Shown here one piece after another: positions 35,345 to 64,000 of a stretch of 64,000 bases of DNA. Below the pieces are notes generated by a model. It had not been told where the DNA came from, did not search any database, and was given only the letters and a program-made list of their open reading frames with translations. The stretch is from Hormiphora californensis (taxonomy: Eukaryota; Ctenophora; Tentaculata; Cydippida; Pleurobrachiidae). The stretch covers positions 5,783,679-5,847,678 of the forward strand of contig CM035359.1 in NCBI GenBank assembly GCA_020137815.1, read 5' to 3'. The position numbers and the translations under genes are program-made. Each line of letters opens with the position of its first letter. The first letter of the stretch is position 1.

Positions 35345-36895
35345 ATGAGACCCATGTTTCAATCAACTCTGCTGAAAATCAGCTCACCCCTCTCCTGGAA
35401 TTTCCTCGATTCTGCGATGTCAAAATCTGCCGAGCTAACATCGAAAAACTTGTACGTCTTCTCTGAACGCCGTATAAATCCGTCCCTTATATCGCAGGCA
35501 TACCAGCGACAAGACCCAGTGAACCTGTACTTCCTGTGCTCAGGAAAGCCACTCTCAGAGTACACCCACCTCGATGACATTGATCTATTTCTGTCAGCGA
35601 GTGAGAGTGATGAAGGGTGCCTGGAGCAGCTGAAACAATGCAATATTCCCTGGCGAAGAGCCAAGTTTCATCTCCTCGATATAAACTCTGTTTCAGCTGA
35701 TGCTGAGAGTGAGGCAGGGGTGGGTGATTGCAGTTACGGGTGTGTTGGTGGAACTTTTGATGATCTTCATCTCGGACATAAATTGCTTCTTACAACCGCT
35801 AGTACTCTGAGCAGAGATCGGCTTTTGGTTGGTATCACACACCAAGATTTGTTAAAGAAGAAGAAACTTGTTGAACTTTTGCAACCATTTTCAGATCGCG
35901 AGAAGAGCGTGTTGGACTTCATCCGAACAATCAATCCTTCTCTTCGAGCGGAGACTGTTGCTATATCTGACCCCATTGGCCCTGCTGGAACAGAAGCTGA
36001 CATGGAGATGTTGATTGTGTCAGATGAAACTAAGGGAGGGCTAGATCCAATCAATGCTTTCAGAGCTAAAGGAGGTTTAAACCCGCTGACATCATACTCA
36101 GTAGACCTTGTTTATCCGGGGAAAGAGGCCCCAAAACTCAGTTCATCCATAAAAAGGAGAGAGTTATTGGGACTGTTAAGGGATCAACCCACTAAGCCAT
36201 GGGTGCGACGAATTAGGGGTGAAACCTTGCTGGAACCTGGTACTGGACCTTATGTTATTGGCCTAACCGGGGGAATTTGTTCGGGAAAGAGCACTATTCG
36301 AAAAGATTTGGAGGATAGGGGCATTGAAACGATTGATTGTGATAAAATTGGGCACGAGGTCTACCAGCCAGGAGGTCCGGCTTACAAGTTAGTAGTGGAG
36401 GAGTTCGGAGAACGTGTTGTTAGTGAGGATGGAACAATTAACCGACGTGCTCTGGGTGGTATCGTGTTTTCAGATCCTTCTAAACTGGCCCGACTAAACG
36501 AGCTAGTTTGGCCTTGCATAGCAACCGTTGCTAAGGAGAGAATTTCTGCTGCTAAGGGGCATTTGATTGTAGTTGAAGCTGCAGTTATGTTGGAAGCAGG
36601 ATGGAACAACATGGTCGATGAAGTATGGCTGATGACTGTGAGTCCTAATGAAGCCATATCCCGGCTAGTTGAGAGGAACAAATTCTCTCCAGAGGAGGCG
36701 GAAAAGAGATTGAGATCACAGATGAGTAATACAGAGAGATGTGCTAGGGCAGATGTTGTTATTTGTTCTGATTGGGAGAGGGAGGTGACACAAGGGTTCC
36801 TAGATACTGCGTGGCAGGGTCTACAGGATAGGATTGCGTTGTATAGAACATGTTCTGAAATGGGAGAGGGTGTGAGGGAGATCCTCTCTGAGTGA
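35345..36895 (+). CDS. COASY: Bifunctional coenzyme A synthase (PPAT + dephospho-CoA kinase)
   Basis: Catalyses the last two steps of CoA synthesis: 4'-phosphopantetheine adenylylation, then phosphorylation of dephospho-CoA. One uninterrupted frame of 516 residues; the start chosen is the first ATG (A at -3). The N-terminal PPAT domain has GGTFDDLHLGH (about 135-145) with an intact nucleotidyltransferase HxGH motif, LLVGITHQDLL, ELLQPFSDR, and SSSIKRR (about 266-272). The C-terminal kinase has a P-loop GLTGGICSGKST (about 306-317), IDCDKIGHEVYQPGGPAY, and a lid region around VERNKFSPEEAEKR. Order and spacing match animal COASY, but the stretch before the PPAT domain is about 130 residues, shorter than in vertebrates. 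It has no introns, unlike every neighbour. Confidence 0.96.
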   Translation: MRPMFQSTLLKISSPLSWNFLDSAMSKSAELTSKNLYVFSERRINPSLISQAYQRQDPVNLYFLCSGKPLSEYTHLDDIDLFLSASESDEGCLEQLKQCNIPWRRAKFHLLDINSVSADAESEAGVGDCSYGCVGGTFDDLHLGHKLLLTTASTLSRDRLLVGITHQDLLKKKKLVELLQPFSDREKSVLDFIRTINPSLRAETVAISDPIGPAGTEADMEMLIVSDETKGGLDPINAFRAKGGLNPLTSYSVDLVYPGKEAPKLSSSIKRRELLGLLRDQPTKPWVRRIRGETLLEPGTGPYVIGLTGGICSGKSTIRKDLEDRGIETIDCDKIGHEVYQPGGPAYKLVVEEFGERVVSEDGTINRRALGGIVFSDPSKLARLNELVWPCIATVAKERISAAKGHLIVVEAAVMLEAGWNNMVDEVWLMTVSPNEAISRLVERNKFSPEEAEKRLRSQMSNTERCARADVVICSDWEREVTQGFLDTAWQGLQDRIALYRTCSEMGEGVREILSE

Positions 36896-37030
36896 TGTGT
36901 GTAGGAGTGAGAAGAGTCAATCATTTCTTTGTCTCGCTACCTCAGCCATCCAAGATTCACTCCACTTGTTGAAGAATGGAGCTCATGTCCCCTTACTAAC
37001 TGGTATGACATTATCTTGCTACAACCCTAC

Positions 37031-37453
37031 ATGTACAAAACAACAGCCCACGTGCTCTGGAAGCAATGTTTAAGATGTATTGTGAGAGTAATGAGGTCAA
37101 CAAGTCAGTTGCTGACGAGACAGTTATCCTACCTGAAAACCTCACTGGCCCTACAACGAAAACCAGTCAAGTGTACCGATACTGCTAGGCTGTTTTGTGA
37201 TGTCTGGACTTATGCCTCGCTATTTTCAACCGATGAGGGGGATCAGAGGATTCTACCGTCTATATTCACGACTGAGGAGGTTGTACAGGGACAAAACAGT
37301 TCGCAGTGTGAGAACTTGTTACGGATATCAGAAGGGCGAAGGTGGGTTTTCCTGACGGAAGAGTTTAGAGGGAGGTATGAGGTTGAGGCGAGAAAGAGGA
37401 TTGGGGAGGAGATCGAGAGGTTAGGGAGGGAGAGTGGAGGTTTAGGTGGGTGA
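37031..37453 (+). CDS. Unrecognised open frame downstream of the CoA synthase
   Basis: An open frame from ATG at 37031 to a stop at 37453 (140 residues; open upstream to 36929 without an ATG). The C-terminal half is polar and helix-like, with RRWVFLTEEFRGRYEVEARK. The other two forward frames over 36900-37190 also read plausibly as protein for 40-50 codons each (for example LHLLKNGAHVPLL, then ESNEVNKSVADETVILPENL). That could mean a frameshifted or multi-exon gene, or simply a 3' UTR. I do not recognise a family. Confidence 0.3.
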   Translation: MYKTTAHVLWKQCLRCIVRVMRSTSQLLTRQLSYLKTSLALQRKPVKCTDTARLFCDVWTYASLFSTDEGDQRILPSIFTTEEVVQGQNSSQCENLLRISEGRRWVFLTEEFRGRYEVEARKRIGEEIERLGRESGGLGG

Positions 37454-38038
37454 TGTCAGGGGAAATATTGGATACAATCTCCAAGAGTATTAGCCAATTA
37501 GCTAATTGACGTTCCAATTAACACCCTTTTACCTCCCCGTGTCAATTGCGTTTGATGGGGTGTGAGTGTACGTTATACATTGGTGATTTGTTACGTGTGC
37601 GTTCCTTTTCAGAATTGTTATAGCTTTGTGTGTGTGTGTTGTTGGTGAAGTGTATACGAAATTGTGTTACATTTTCTGACATGATTATTTCTATTTTTAC
37701 ACTTCTTCATCCTTTTCATACTCTCATTCTGTCTCTTCTTTTAACTAGCTCTCTCCCAACCAATTACTCCCGTCTTTGCTTCTTCTTTATTCTCTCCCTT
37801 CCAATTCTCATTCACATGTTTTGGATCATCATTCACATCACCTTATTTAGCCCTTCAAATGGGTTCTGAGGAAATTTAGAAATCGTTATACAGTTTTATA
37901 ATCTAGCCATCGTCATTCAAAACTAAGTAGAGGGAGAAGTAGGGAGAGCAGAAAATAGGACACATCGCTTTCTACAAATTCAATACCGCCGTGTAGGTAG
38001 ATCAGTTTACATTTCGCGTGAGTTTTCCACAGCGACCT

Positions 38039-38072
<34 letters not shown>

Positions 38073-38261
38073 ATGTAGAGTCTTGTCCTTCTACCTTGCC
38101 TGAATCCAATGATTCTCTTTTTTCTTCGCTTTCCCCTTCTTACCTTTTTCTTCCGGCCTCTCTTTCTCTCTCTCTCTCTCTTACCTCTTTCTATCTCGTA
38201 TCTCACTTCATGGCTCTCTCCCTCTCTACCTCAGCTTCACTCCAATTCCCCTGACCTCCAT

Positions 38262-38510
38262 CCCCTACTTCCCCAACCACTTTCTCCCTAGTTTTCTAGT
38301 AGTACCTGACCTCCATCCCCTACATCACCAACCACTTTCTCCCTAGTTTTCTAGTAGTACCTGACCTCCATCCCCTACTTCCCTTGATTACGAAGTTACC
38401 CCTTGCCAGTGCACGCGAAGGTCTCCCGGCGACCTTTAGAGGGGTTATTTCGTAACCAACTACTTCCCCAACTGCTTTCTCCCTAGTTTTCTAGTAGTAC
38501 TTGCAGGCCA
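38262..38510. repeat. Tandem repeat, about 56-bp unit, three to four copies
   Basis: Unit contains ctgacctccatcccctactt and ctccctagttttctagtagt. The third copy is split by the small element at 38384-38459. Confidence 0.85.
38384..38459. mobile_element. 76-bp mini-transposon with 9-bp target duplication
   Basis: Terminal inverted repeats ttgattacgaagttacccct (left) and aggggttatttcgtaaccaa (right) pair with three mismatches. The tandem-repeat unit it interrupts lets the insertion be seen exactly: ctacttccc occurs on both sides (38375-38383 and 38460-38468), a 9-bp duplication of target. A short internal hairpin aaggtc...gacctt is present. A 9-bp duplication suits Mutator-like elements, but the family is not assigned. 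Confidence 0.8.
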
Positions 38511-38810
38511 CCCGCGAAGAAGATGATTGCCAGGAATCTTGCTCGTGACGTCATTCAGACTTGTACTACATTTCATACTTTCTTGTGGTTGTTAAATATT
38601 AGTATCATACCCTGGCTTATTATGGATGAGAGTATGACGTGCTGCGTTGTTGTTTTGTGTGTCTGTATGTCTAATATGAGTTTTTGTGTATTTGTCTGTG
38701 CTAGTGACTATGCATGCGTGTTGGTATATTATATATTGCGTGTCACGCTGTAGTATGCGGTATTGTGGGAAAACTTCACGCGGTAAACAGCTTATATAAT
38801 AACGTTCTCC

Positions 38811-38825
38811 CTATCTCTCTCCCTA

Positions 38826-38857
<32 letters not shown>

Positions 38858-38970
38858 CTTCTATCTCTCCCTCCCTCCCTCTCTCCCCTTCTATCTCTCT
38901 CTCTCCTTCTATCTCTCCCTCTCTCTCCCTCCCTCTATCCCCTTCTATCTCTCTCTCCCTCTCATACTTC
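38811..38970. repeat. CT-rich low-complexity tract
   Basis: CT units mixed with CCCT and CTAT. Confidence 0.85.
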
Positions 38971-39399
38971 TCGTTCTACCTTTGGTATTCTGGTACTCTT
39001 CAATATCATTCTACTTTTGTCTCTCCCTTTGTCTCTACAATCTATTCAAACACAGCTTTTGGCTTTTGGCTATACTAGAGTTCTGCAGAGAGTAGAGACG
39101 CAAACTATAAATGTAGTAGAACTGTGGCCTGTGCAAAAAGCAACTAATTATACCCAATACCCATAGCTAAAAAGCGATTCAGAGGTTTCATTACCATCTC
39201 CTCTCCACCATATTTCTCTCTATCTCTCTATCTCTCTTTCTCTCTCCTTCTCCCCCTTGCTCCTCAATATATCTCCTATTCTATATTTCTCCAGCGACGT
39301 GTGCGTGTATAATAATGAAGATGACATTGACAGAGAGAGGGAGAGAGAGAGCTATACTATTAAAGGAGAAGAGATTGGTTTTATAATAATCTAGAGAAG

Positions 39400-39513
39400 A
39401 AAAAAAAGAGAGAGAGAGAGGAGAGAGGATAAAGAGAGTAAAGAGGAACTCCTCTCGTCTATCTCTTCCTCTACTCTCTCTCTATCTCTCTTCTCTCTCT
39501 CTTCTCCTCGTCG

Positions 39514-39560
<47 letters not shown>

Positions 39561-39610
39561 CTCTCTTCTCTCTCTCTCTCTCTCTCGCTGACTCTCTTCT
39601 CTCTCTTAGC
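39400..39610. repeat. GA then CT microsatellites
   Basis: A purine-rich GA stretch followed by pyrimidine-rich CT runs, directly ahead of the degraded sequence. Confidence 0.85.
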
Positions 39611-39659
39611 GTTCTAGCTCGCCTCTTCACCTCCCCATGCTCTCCCGGAGATTCAGAAA

Positions 39660-40245
39660 GGTAGGGGGGATAATTTCCCTTTGGCTTTTAACCCTTTCCC
39701 TTTTTGGGGGGTCCCTTTTAAATTAAAAATGCTATTCTTAAAACCCCCTTTTGGGATTTGTTTTTTTTTTTTTTTTTTTGCCTTACTTTTGTTGCTCTTT
39801 AAATTTTTCCTTTTAAAAAGGCCCAATTTTTTCTCCCTTTTTTTAAAATTTTTTTTTTTTTTTTTTTCCCCCCCCCCCCTTTTTTTGGGGGGGGGGGGGG
39901 GGGGGGGGGAAAAAAAAAATTTTGGGGGGGGGGGCCCCCTTTTTTTCCCCGGGGGGGGGGGGCCCCCCCCCCCCCCAAAAATTTTTGGGGGGAAAAAAAG
40001 GGGGGGGAAAAAAGGGGGGGGGGAAAAAAGGTTTTGGGGGGGCCCCCTTTTTTGGCCCCAAAAACCAGGGGGTGGGGGCCCCCCCCCCTTTTTTTTTTTT
40101 TTCCGAAATTTTGGGGGTTTGTGGGGGGGGGGGGGAAAAATTTTTCCCTTTTTTTTTTTTTTTTTCCCCTTTTAAAGGGGGTTTTTTTTGGGGGGCCCCC
40201 GGGGGTTTTAAAATTCCCTTTTTGGTTTTTTCTCTTTTCTTTTTA
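39660..40245. other. Degraded homopolymer-rich sequence, probable assembly artefact
   Basis: Runs of T, G, C and A of 5-25 nt replace normal sequence immediately after a CT microsatellite. Normal complexity resumes near 40245. Frames here are low-complexity Phe/Gly/Pro and are not genes. Confidence 0.75.
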
Positions 40246-40971
40246 CTGTCTTGACAATGTTAACTTAATTTTTATAGCTCTATTCTAGAAATACCCCTAG
40301 CAGTAATGTAATATTACAGTTGTCAGATGTCGTCTGTTTTTCTCTCCCACTCTCTTTACCCTTTACTTTTTGAATAATTGCCTCTCACTCTGCATCATTA
40401 CTTTCTCTCTTGTCTGTGATCATCAGTGCCCCCTTATTTTAATTGCTCCCCTGTTTTGCATGAATATATCTCATGACGTATTCTTAAAGGGGTTGAAGGG
40501 TAAGCTCGTCTCCGACTCCTGCTCTAGGCACGGGTGTGACAGGAGTCCACATGTGAGGTGATGTGAGTTGTGACAAAGATTTTGAGGTTACCCCTCCACC
40601 TTCCTTTGACGTATTCTCATTTCTCCCATCCAATATTATTGGTTTACGAGCTATTAATGACAGGACAATTCTCCGCCCTTAAACATGTTCCTCCCCGTGT
40701 TTTCCAATCAGTCAACCCAACCCATGTTTCAATGCCCTCCTCCTTTCAAATGACAGTTTCCCTGACAGTTTCCCTTCTTTTTAATGTCATTGCTAAATTG
40801 TCCCCCGAATTGTCCAGTATATAAATTGCTTCATTCCCTGGTTTATAGTTGCCCCAATCTCCTCAAGAGCTCTTCTTCATCACGCTCCCCTTGTATTATA
40901 ACTCTAACAGCTCCCCCCTCTGTTTTGTCTAGCTGCAGTATGTGATGTAGCTCTGCGTACCTCCTCGCACT

Positions 40972-59621
<18,650 letters not shown>

Positions 59622-60772
59622 TCTTGTTACCATGGCAACCGTTGCCAACAGCTTAATCGAGTTCAGGGAGATATTAGAGGACAGTGCGAATGATTTTGGA
59701 CAAGTTTTATTAATGTGTGTGGAAATAGAGAATTCGGGGATGTCGTTTTGACAAGTTTTGAGAAGAATATAGTCGTATAAATTTAAGGTTTTGGGTAAAA
59801 ACACAGGGTGTATAATAATCGTGTGTACTTTAGATCGTGTATAGTGAAAGTGATCGGTACATATCCCTATATCAATCGAATGCTAATCTCTCTTTTTAGT
59901 TTAACTAAATGTAGACAATGTAAATATATATCTCAATGATTAAAAAGAGCTTGATTATTCCCTTATTTTTTTAAAAACTTTAAAAAATAAGAGAGGTCAA
60001 CATATTTCGTTAGGGGGCAGTTAGACGTTATTTCTTCTGATTATATTTCCGCGACAAGAACAGATCTCAGTGGGAGAGAGTATGATACACCAGCTGTGAG
60101 TGTGAACACACCATATATGGTCATATACAATGGCCATATATGGTCATATGCAATGGCCATATATTGATATCCTGTCTGGAGGCATCGATCCGATCTGAGC
60201 ACAGAATCAAAACGGGGCCGCCAGACAGTCGATATATATCTGGATCCAGAGTAGAGTGTGTTTCTGTTGCATGTCACTTCAGATAATTTTAATGACAATT
60301 AACACCAAAATCATCTTGTTTCGAATTGGTTGAATGGAAGGTACTGGAAAGCATCTCAGGACGAGAGTATTATGACTGCAACCTGGTCGAATTGGTTGTT
60401 GCTTTGGGTATATCAAGCAATCCCCTGTACGTAGTGCGAGGCATAGGCTCCGACGTCGTTAGCAGCTTCACTGCCAATACGTTGCGTACAGTTTCAGCTC
60501 ACTGCTAGTGCTACTGCTCTCAAGTAAAATATTAGATGCTTTCCAGTTTATGTCAAATTAAAAACACGCTGTTTTTGTTTTGAAGGTGACGGGTATGAAA
60601 TTTATAAAATACTTAGCATAAGACACAGACAGATACACATACTTCTATATTACAATTCTCTCAGTCTCAAAAATTGGGCACCCTGTGCCCTCTTTCTTTC
60701 TAATTCTCTCTCTCTTTCCTTCTCTCTTTCTCTGCCCACACTCTTTTAAACGAGAAAGCGGGCATGCTATTT
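59622..60772. other. Intergenic between RhoGEF and arfaptin
   Basis: RhoGEF 3' UTR and spacer between convergent genes. AT-rich to about 60000, then a palindromic tandem repeat at 60106-60170. No coding region supported. Confidence 0.55.
60106..60170. repeat. Palindromic tandem repeat (ccatatatggtcatat)
   Basis: Two direct copies of ggccatatatggtcata with each copy itself nearly palindromic; spacing about 31 bp. Confidence 0.8.
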
Positions 60773-60933
60773 CTCTAAAGTCGGATTTTTTGAAGTTGTC
60801 ACCCCAAAATGACTGCGCATGTGAAATTTATCAATTTTGACGCGCACACCACACGTTAACATATGATGTGACGCGCAAAAACATTCCGTGCACGAAAAGG
60901 GGGGTGACAACTTCAAAAAATCCGACTTTAGAG
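60773..60933. mobile_element. 161-bp MITE with 33-bp perfect inverted repeats
   Basis: The left end (60773-60805) begins ctctaaagtcggattttttg. The right end (60901-60933) is its exact reverse complement. The interior has CpG-rich gcgcac / gcgcaa phrases. No transposase. A clear target duplication is not evident. Confidence 0.8.
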
Positions 60934-61157
60934 GGGGCCTGACTCTTTTAACAGACCAATTGAAAATCAGCCGTCCAATAGAGTTGACATATAATATCAC
61001 TGTCTTTCTCGTAAGAAATCTCTCTAAATATACATGCAACTAAACAAAAACAAAAACCCGAGAAAAAAGTTCGAGTGTGTCCAGACACTTCAGAACAGGA
61101 GTTGTTGATGTTTCTTTAAAAAGTGAAATCCTCGTATTTCCATATATGGAGCGAAAA

Positions 61158-62682
61158 CTAATGCCCGTATATGGAATGATAATATATTGTCCGGGAATTA
61201 TCATTCTTGGCGGGCGAGGAAAGATTTTGATGTGGCATCGTCATCCCCGGACAACTTTCTTGTCTTGATGTGGTATTCGGATAGAATCTGAAAATAGGGT
61301 CGATCAAGAATCGTGATTGGCATACGAATTTTAGAGGGGTGGCTTTTAGAAGGGGGTATAATGGATCACTAACATCGCTGAGTTGCTCCCCATTTCCACT
61401 GAAGTAGGCAATAACTGCAGAATTAAACATCTCCAACTGCTGCTTCATGACTGTGTTCTGAAAGGAAGTCGTGTTTTAGATCTGTGGCGCTTGTCAGCGC
61501 AGTTTTTAAACAAGAGTGTGGCGCGCCGTTTGATTTCGTGTCGCGTTGGCGCGCAGCGCGACGGTGGGCAGACCGGGTAAAGATTGAATGAAATGGCGGT
61601 CGCGCGTTCCATAAAATTCCCACGGAATCCTGGACCGGCGAAACTGAGCGTTCCGTGGGCGTCTTGAGCCACTGGGTATTGATTTAGTGTTATTCACCTT
61701 GTTTTCATTTAACAGGTTCATCTTGGTGTGAGTATCTTGCATTAATCGCTCCCACTTTCTTTTCCTGTCATCGTACGTGATCTGTATTGAGAAAAAAAAA
61801 AGTTAGTTTAAAAACCACCTCCGTCTTTCTTAGTCCGACTTCGGAACTAAACGATTGCATAACTCATACTGGACTATACTCCAGAGACTAGTGATCTACG
61901 TTACCTGAATTTCAAGCAGTTTGTTCTTATTGGCATCGGTTTGTGGAGCATTCTGCAGATTAGTAACTTCGTTCCGATATGCGTCATACTCAATTCGAGC
62001 ATTTTCATAGTTTCTGCAGGGTTAGAATAAGCGTTAACTCTTTGTTAAGCCGAATTTATTTTCACCATGACACTCTCATTATCTCCCCAAACCCCATTTC
62101 TACCATCTCACGACTTACTTAACAGTCAGGATGGTATCTTGCATGGTGACATTAACCAGGGTATTGAGAGAATCCACAAACGATTTGATTGCCCCTGTGA
62201 GTGGAGAAGTCTAGTGAGGAATTCTCTTGATATATGACCCTCCTTTACATTTGCACACGGAAAGAGGGTCGAGCAAGAAAAGATTTATCAGGGTACATAA
62301 AATACAGTTGCAGAGATATAGGAATGTAGAAACATCTCAAACAGTAACTTACCTAACAGGCCCTTTCCGTTTCGTTCTAATATCAGATGAGTCGTTGAGT
62401 TAGCTTGAAGTTGCTCACCTAGCTCAGGAGCATGCGCCACCATTGTCTGAAATAATTCAATTTTAACCAAATTGGAGCAGATTATATTTGTAACGATTTA
62501 TTACACAAGTGACAAGATCTCTGTAAATATTATGTGTATGGTCTCCCCTCTCTTACATTGAACTGCGTCCTCAGAAGTTGATGGGATGTAAGGAGTGCCT
62601 CAAACCGTGTGTGTAATGCCCTGGATTCTCTTAGCATGGCAGCAAACTGCAGCTTCTGTATCTTTAGATCGGATATTCTTTC
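61158..62682 (-). CDS. ARFIP: Arfaptin (AH/BAR domain), 3' part of gene
   Basis: BAR-type dimer that senses or bends membranes and binds Arl1/Arf and Rac at the Golgi. Exons in transcript order: 62682-62557, 62446-62353, 62194-62119, 62013-61905, 61781-61698, 61457-61158. All phases close, giving 262 residues of C-terminal sequence. Visible arfaptin landmarks: RALHTRFEALL, HAPELGEQLQAN, NGKGLLGAIKSFVDSLNTL, TMQDTILTV, YENARIEYDAYRNEV, NLLNENK, MKQQLEMFNSAVIAYFSGN. The 5' exons are not found in the remaining 1.3 kb, which is partly degraded. The last about 60 codons after AYFSGN do not resemble known arfaptins and might be partly intronic (a gtatgc donor-like site lies in them). Confidence 0.9.
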
Positions 62683-64000
62683 CTATGGGGAGAATTTAGT
62701 TAGAATTCATTATCTGAAATAAACAAAGTCAACTGAACATGGAACTACTATACCATTATATAATCCCTGTTTCACCACGCTCCATGTTTCAAACTTCTCA
62801 ACACTACTTTAAACAAATTAATTTGAGAAAGCCATGTCCAAGTAAAAAAACCCCGGACGCTAGACGAGACCCCGGTCACCACATGTTTAAGAAGTGACTC
62901 TACTCCCCCCGATTTAACCCCTGAACGAGTTCTTTTCCACTCTACTCTTCCGCCTCCTCACGGATATCCCCGATCAATGTATATTTGAGCCCCCGGGCAT
63001 TGGGGACTTAGAAGATATACAATCTGATAAGTTCTGGTAAAAAAAGCGGTTTTTATAAGGCTGCTAAACAACACCACTCAAAGCCGGCCCACCCCCGCGC
63101 CCCGAAAAAGGGGGTTCAGTATGATGAGGGGTTTTACAGGGGGCTATACACTACCGAAATTTCGTTTCCCCGACCCCGGACGAGCTGAAAACAACAGTCC
63201 CCCAGCATTTTGGGGGAAAATCCCCGAACCCCCACCTCTAAAATGCTCTCCAGTACTGGGAAGTGGGGGGGGAGAGTTCGAGCTGGGCAATAGAACCCTA
63301 ACCCAAATTTAGTTTTCCCATGGCTAGGTCAAGGAGTTTCGGAACGGGTTTAATGGGTGTTCTTGGTATATTATAGGGAACAGAATGCGAAACTGGGGTC
63401 CACTCCGATGGGGAGCGCATGAACGACCCGGATCTCCTATCATCAAGTTTGAAGGACAGTCTGGGAACTGGTGTTCAGGAGCGAAGACCCACATATTTAA
63501 AAGCCTGTTTCGATTTGGGGGGAAGGGACTGTGTGTATTCACCCCGGAATGTAGGATCTTTAAAAATTTGCAGTGAAAAGGAGGCACCAGGACCACACCA
63601 GGGGCTGGAGGCAGTGCTGTCATTTAGAAGGGTGGACAAATTGGAAACGGTGCTACATCCCCCCCGCCCAATCCAAAAAAAATGTCTGTGGGAGTTCCCC
63701 CTCCCCGCTATACCCCCTCCCCAGTCCATCAAAAAAATCACAATCCCCAGTACCGAAAAAACCCCACTCCTCCCCCCTCCCCCCCCTTCACCAATGGGGT
63801 CTCCTATGCCGGGAGCAGTCCCCACCTTCTCCGAGCTAACGGCGCTTGTCTGGTACTGTCCGAAATTGCTGTGATGCCCCTCCTGCCAACGGAACCAGGG
63901 ATACTGGATCCCCCCGCGGGGGACTAGGGGGGGATGAGTCCCCCCTCTGACGATACCCCCCCGTCAGGTGTCAGCCCTAAAGGAGGGTTCCCTTACACCA
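62683..64000. other. Upstream of visible arfaptin exons; partly degraded sequence
   Basis: To about 62820 this is ordinary intron sequence. Beyond that, homopolymers of 4-10 nt become frequent and no arfaptin exon is found. The several 80-150-codon frames after 63100 overlap one another on both strands and look like low-quality sequence rather than genes. Confidence 0.5.

Larger units (their letters stand above)
36896..40971. other. Spacer between CoA synthase and RhoGEF
   Basis: Contains a possible coding remnant just after the CoA synthase stop, a 56-bp tandem repeat with a small transposon insertion (38262-38510), CT-rich tracts (38811-38970, 39400-39600) and degraded sequence (39660-40245). 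The last 700 bp before 40972 is the likely RhoGEF promoter; no diagnostic element was seen there. Confidence 0.5.

Noticed and set aside
63385-63927. Overlapping 80-150-codon frames near the right edge
   Set aside because: Several strands and frames are open at once in partly degraded sequence; none resembles arfaptin or another family.

Overview
This window is nuclear DNA from an animal. The genes carry GT-AG introns, and the families present are animal-type: an RGS-RhoGEF with rgRGS, DH and PH domains, arfaptin, a fused bifunctional CoA synthase, a lysosomal-type sulfatase and a mitotic cyclin. Short introns, abundant GA/CT microsatellites and many small inverted-repeat elements suit an invertebrate, possibly an early-branching one. 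I cannot name the species from sequence alone. All gene models were built by hand from splice signals and reading phase.

Layout: 1-11.9 kb has no recognisable gene. It holds GA/CT microsatellites, a block of degraded homopolymer-rich sequence (about 4.87-6.2 kb), three CCAAT/E-box/CCAAT modules and a foldback element. 11.96-14.25 kb (minus) is a five-exon arylsulfatase B/I/J-type gene with a signal peptide. 16.6-17.0 kb is a 433-bp inverted-repeat element flanked by TAA. 20.16-23.07 kb (minus) is an eight-exon A-type-like cyclin with a destruction box and one apparent frameshift. 23-35 kb is gene-poor and contains a 1341-bp near-perfect hairpin (26.7-28.05 kb) and four more CCAAT/E-box modules. 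35.35-36.9 kb (plus) is an intronless CoA synthase. 40.97-59.62 kb (plus) is a 29-exon RhoGEF of the p115/LARG/PDZ-RhoGEF group. 61.16-62.68 kb (minus) is the 3' part of an arfaptin gene that runs off the readable sequence. Much of 62.8-64 kb looks degraded.

The genes are unrelated by pathway: sulfate-ester hydrolysis, cell cycle, CoA synthesis, G12/13-Rho signalling, and Arf/Rac/Golgi membrane curvature. I see no operon or functional cluster.

The most notable signals are: (1) nine copies of a fixed-geometry module, ATTGG-N10-13-CACGTG-N19-ATTGG, in which the 19-nt gap is identical in all nine although most copies share no other sequence; (2) a roughly 24-copy minisatellite whose unit is the 3' splice site plus the first seven codons of a RhoGEF DH-domain exon; (3) the long hairpin; (4) several small inverted-repeat transposons with recognisable target duplications; (5) runs of garbled homopolymer sequence next to GA/CT tracts, which look like assembly artefacts.
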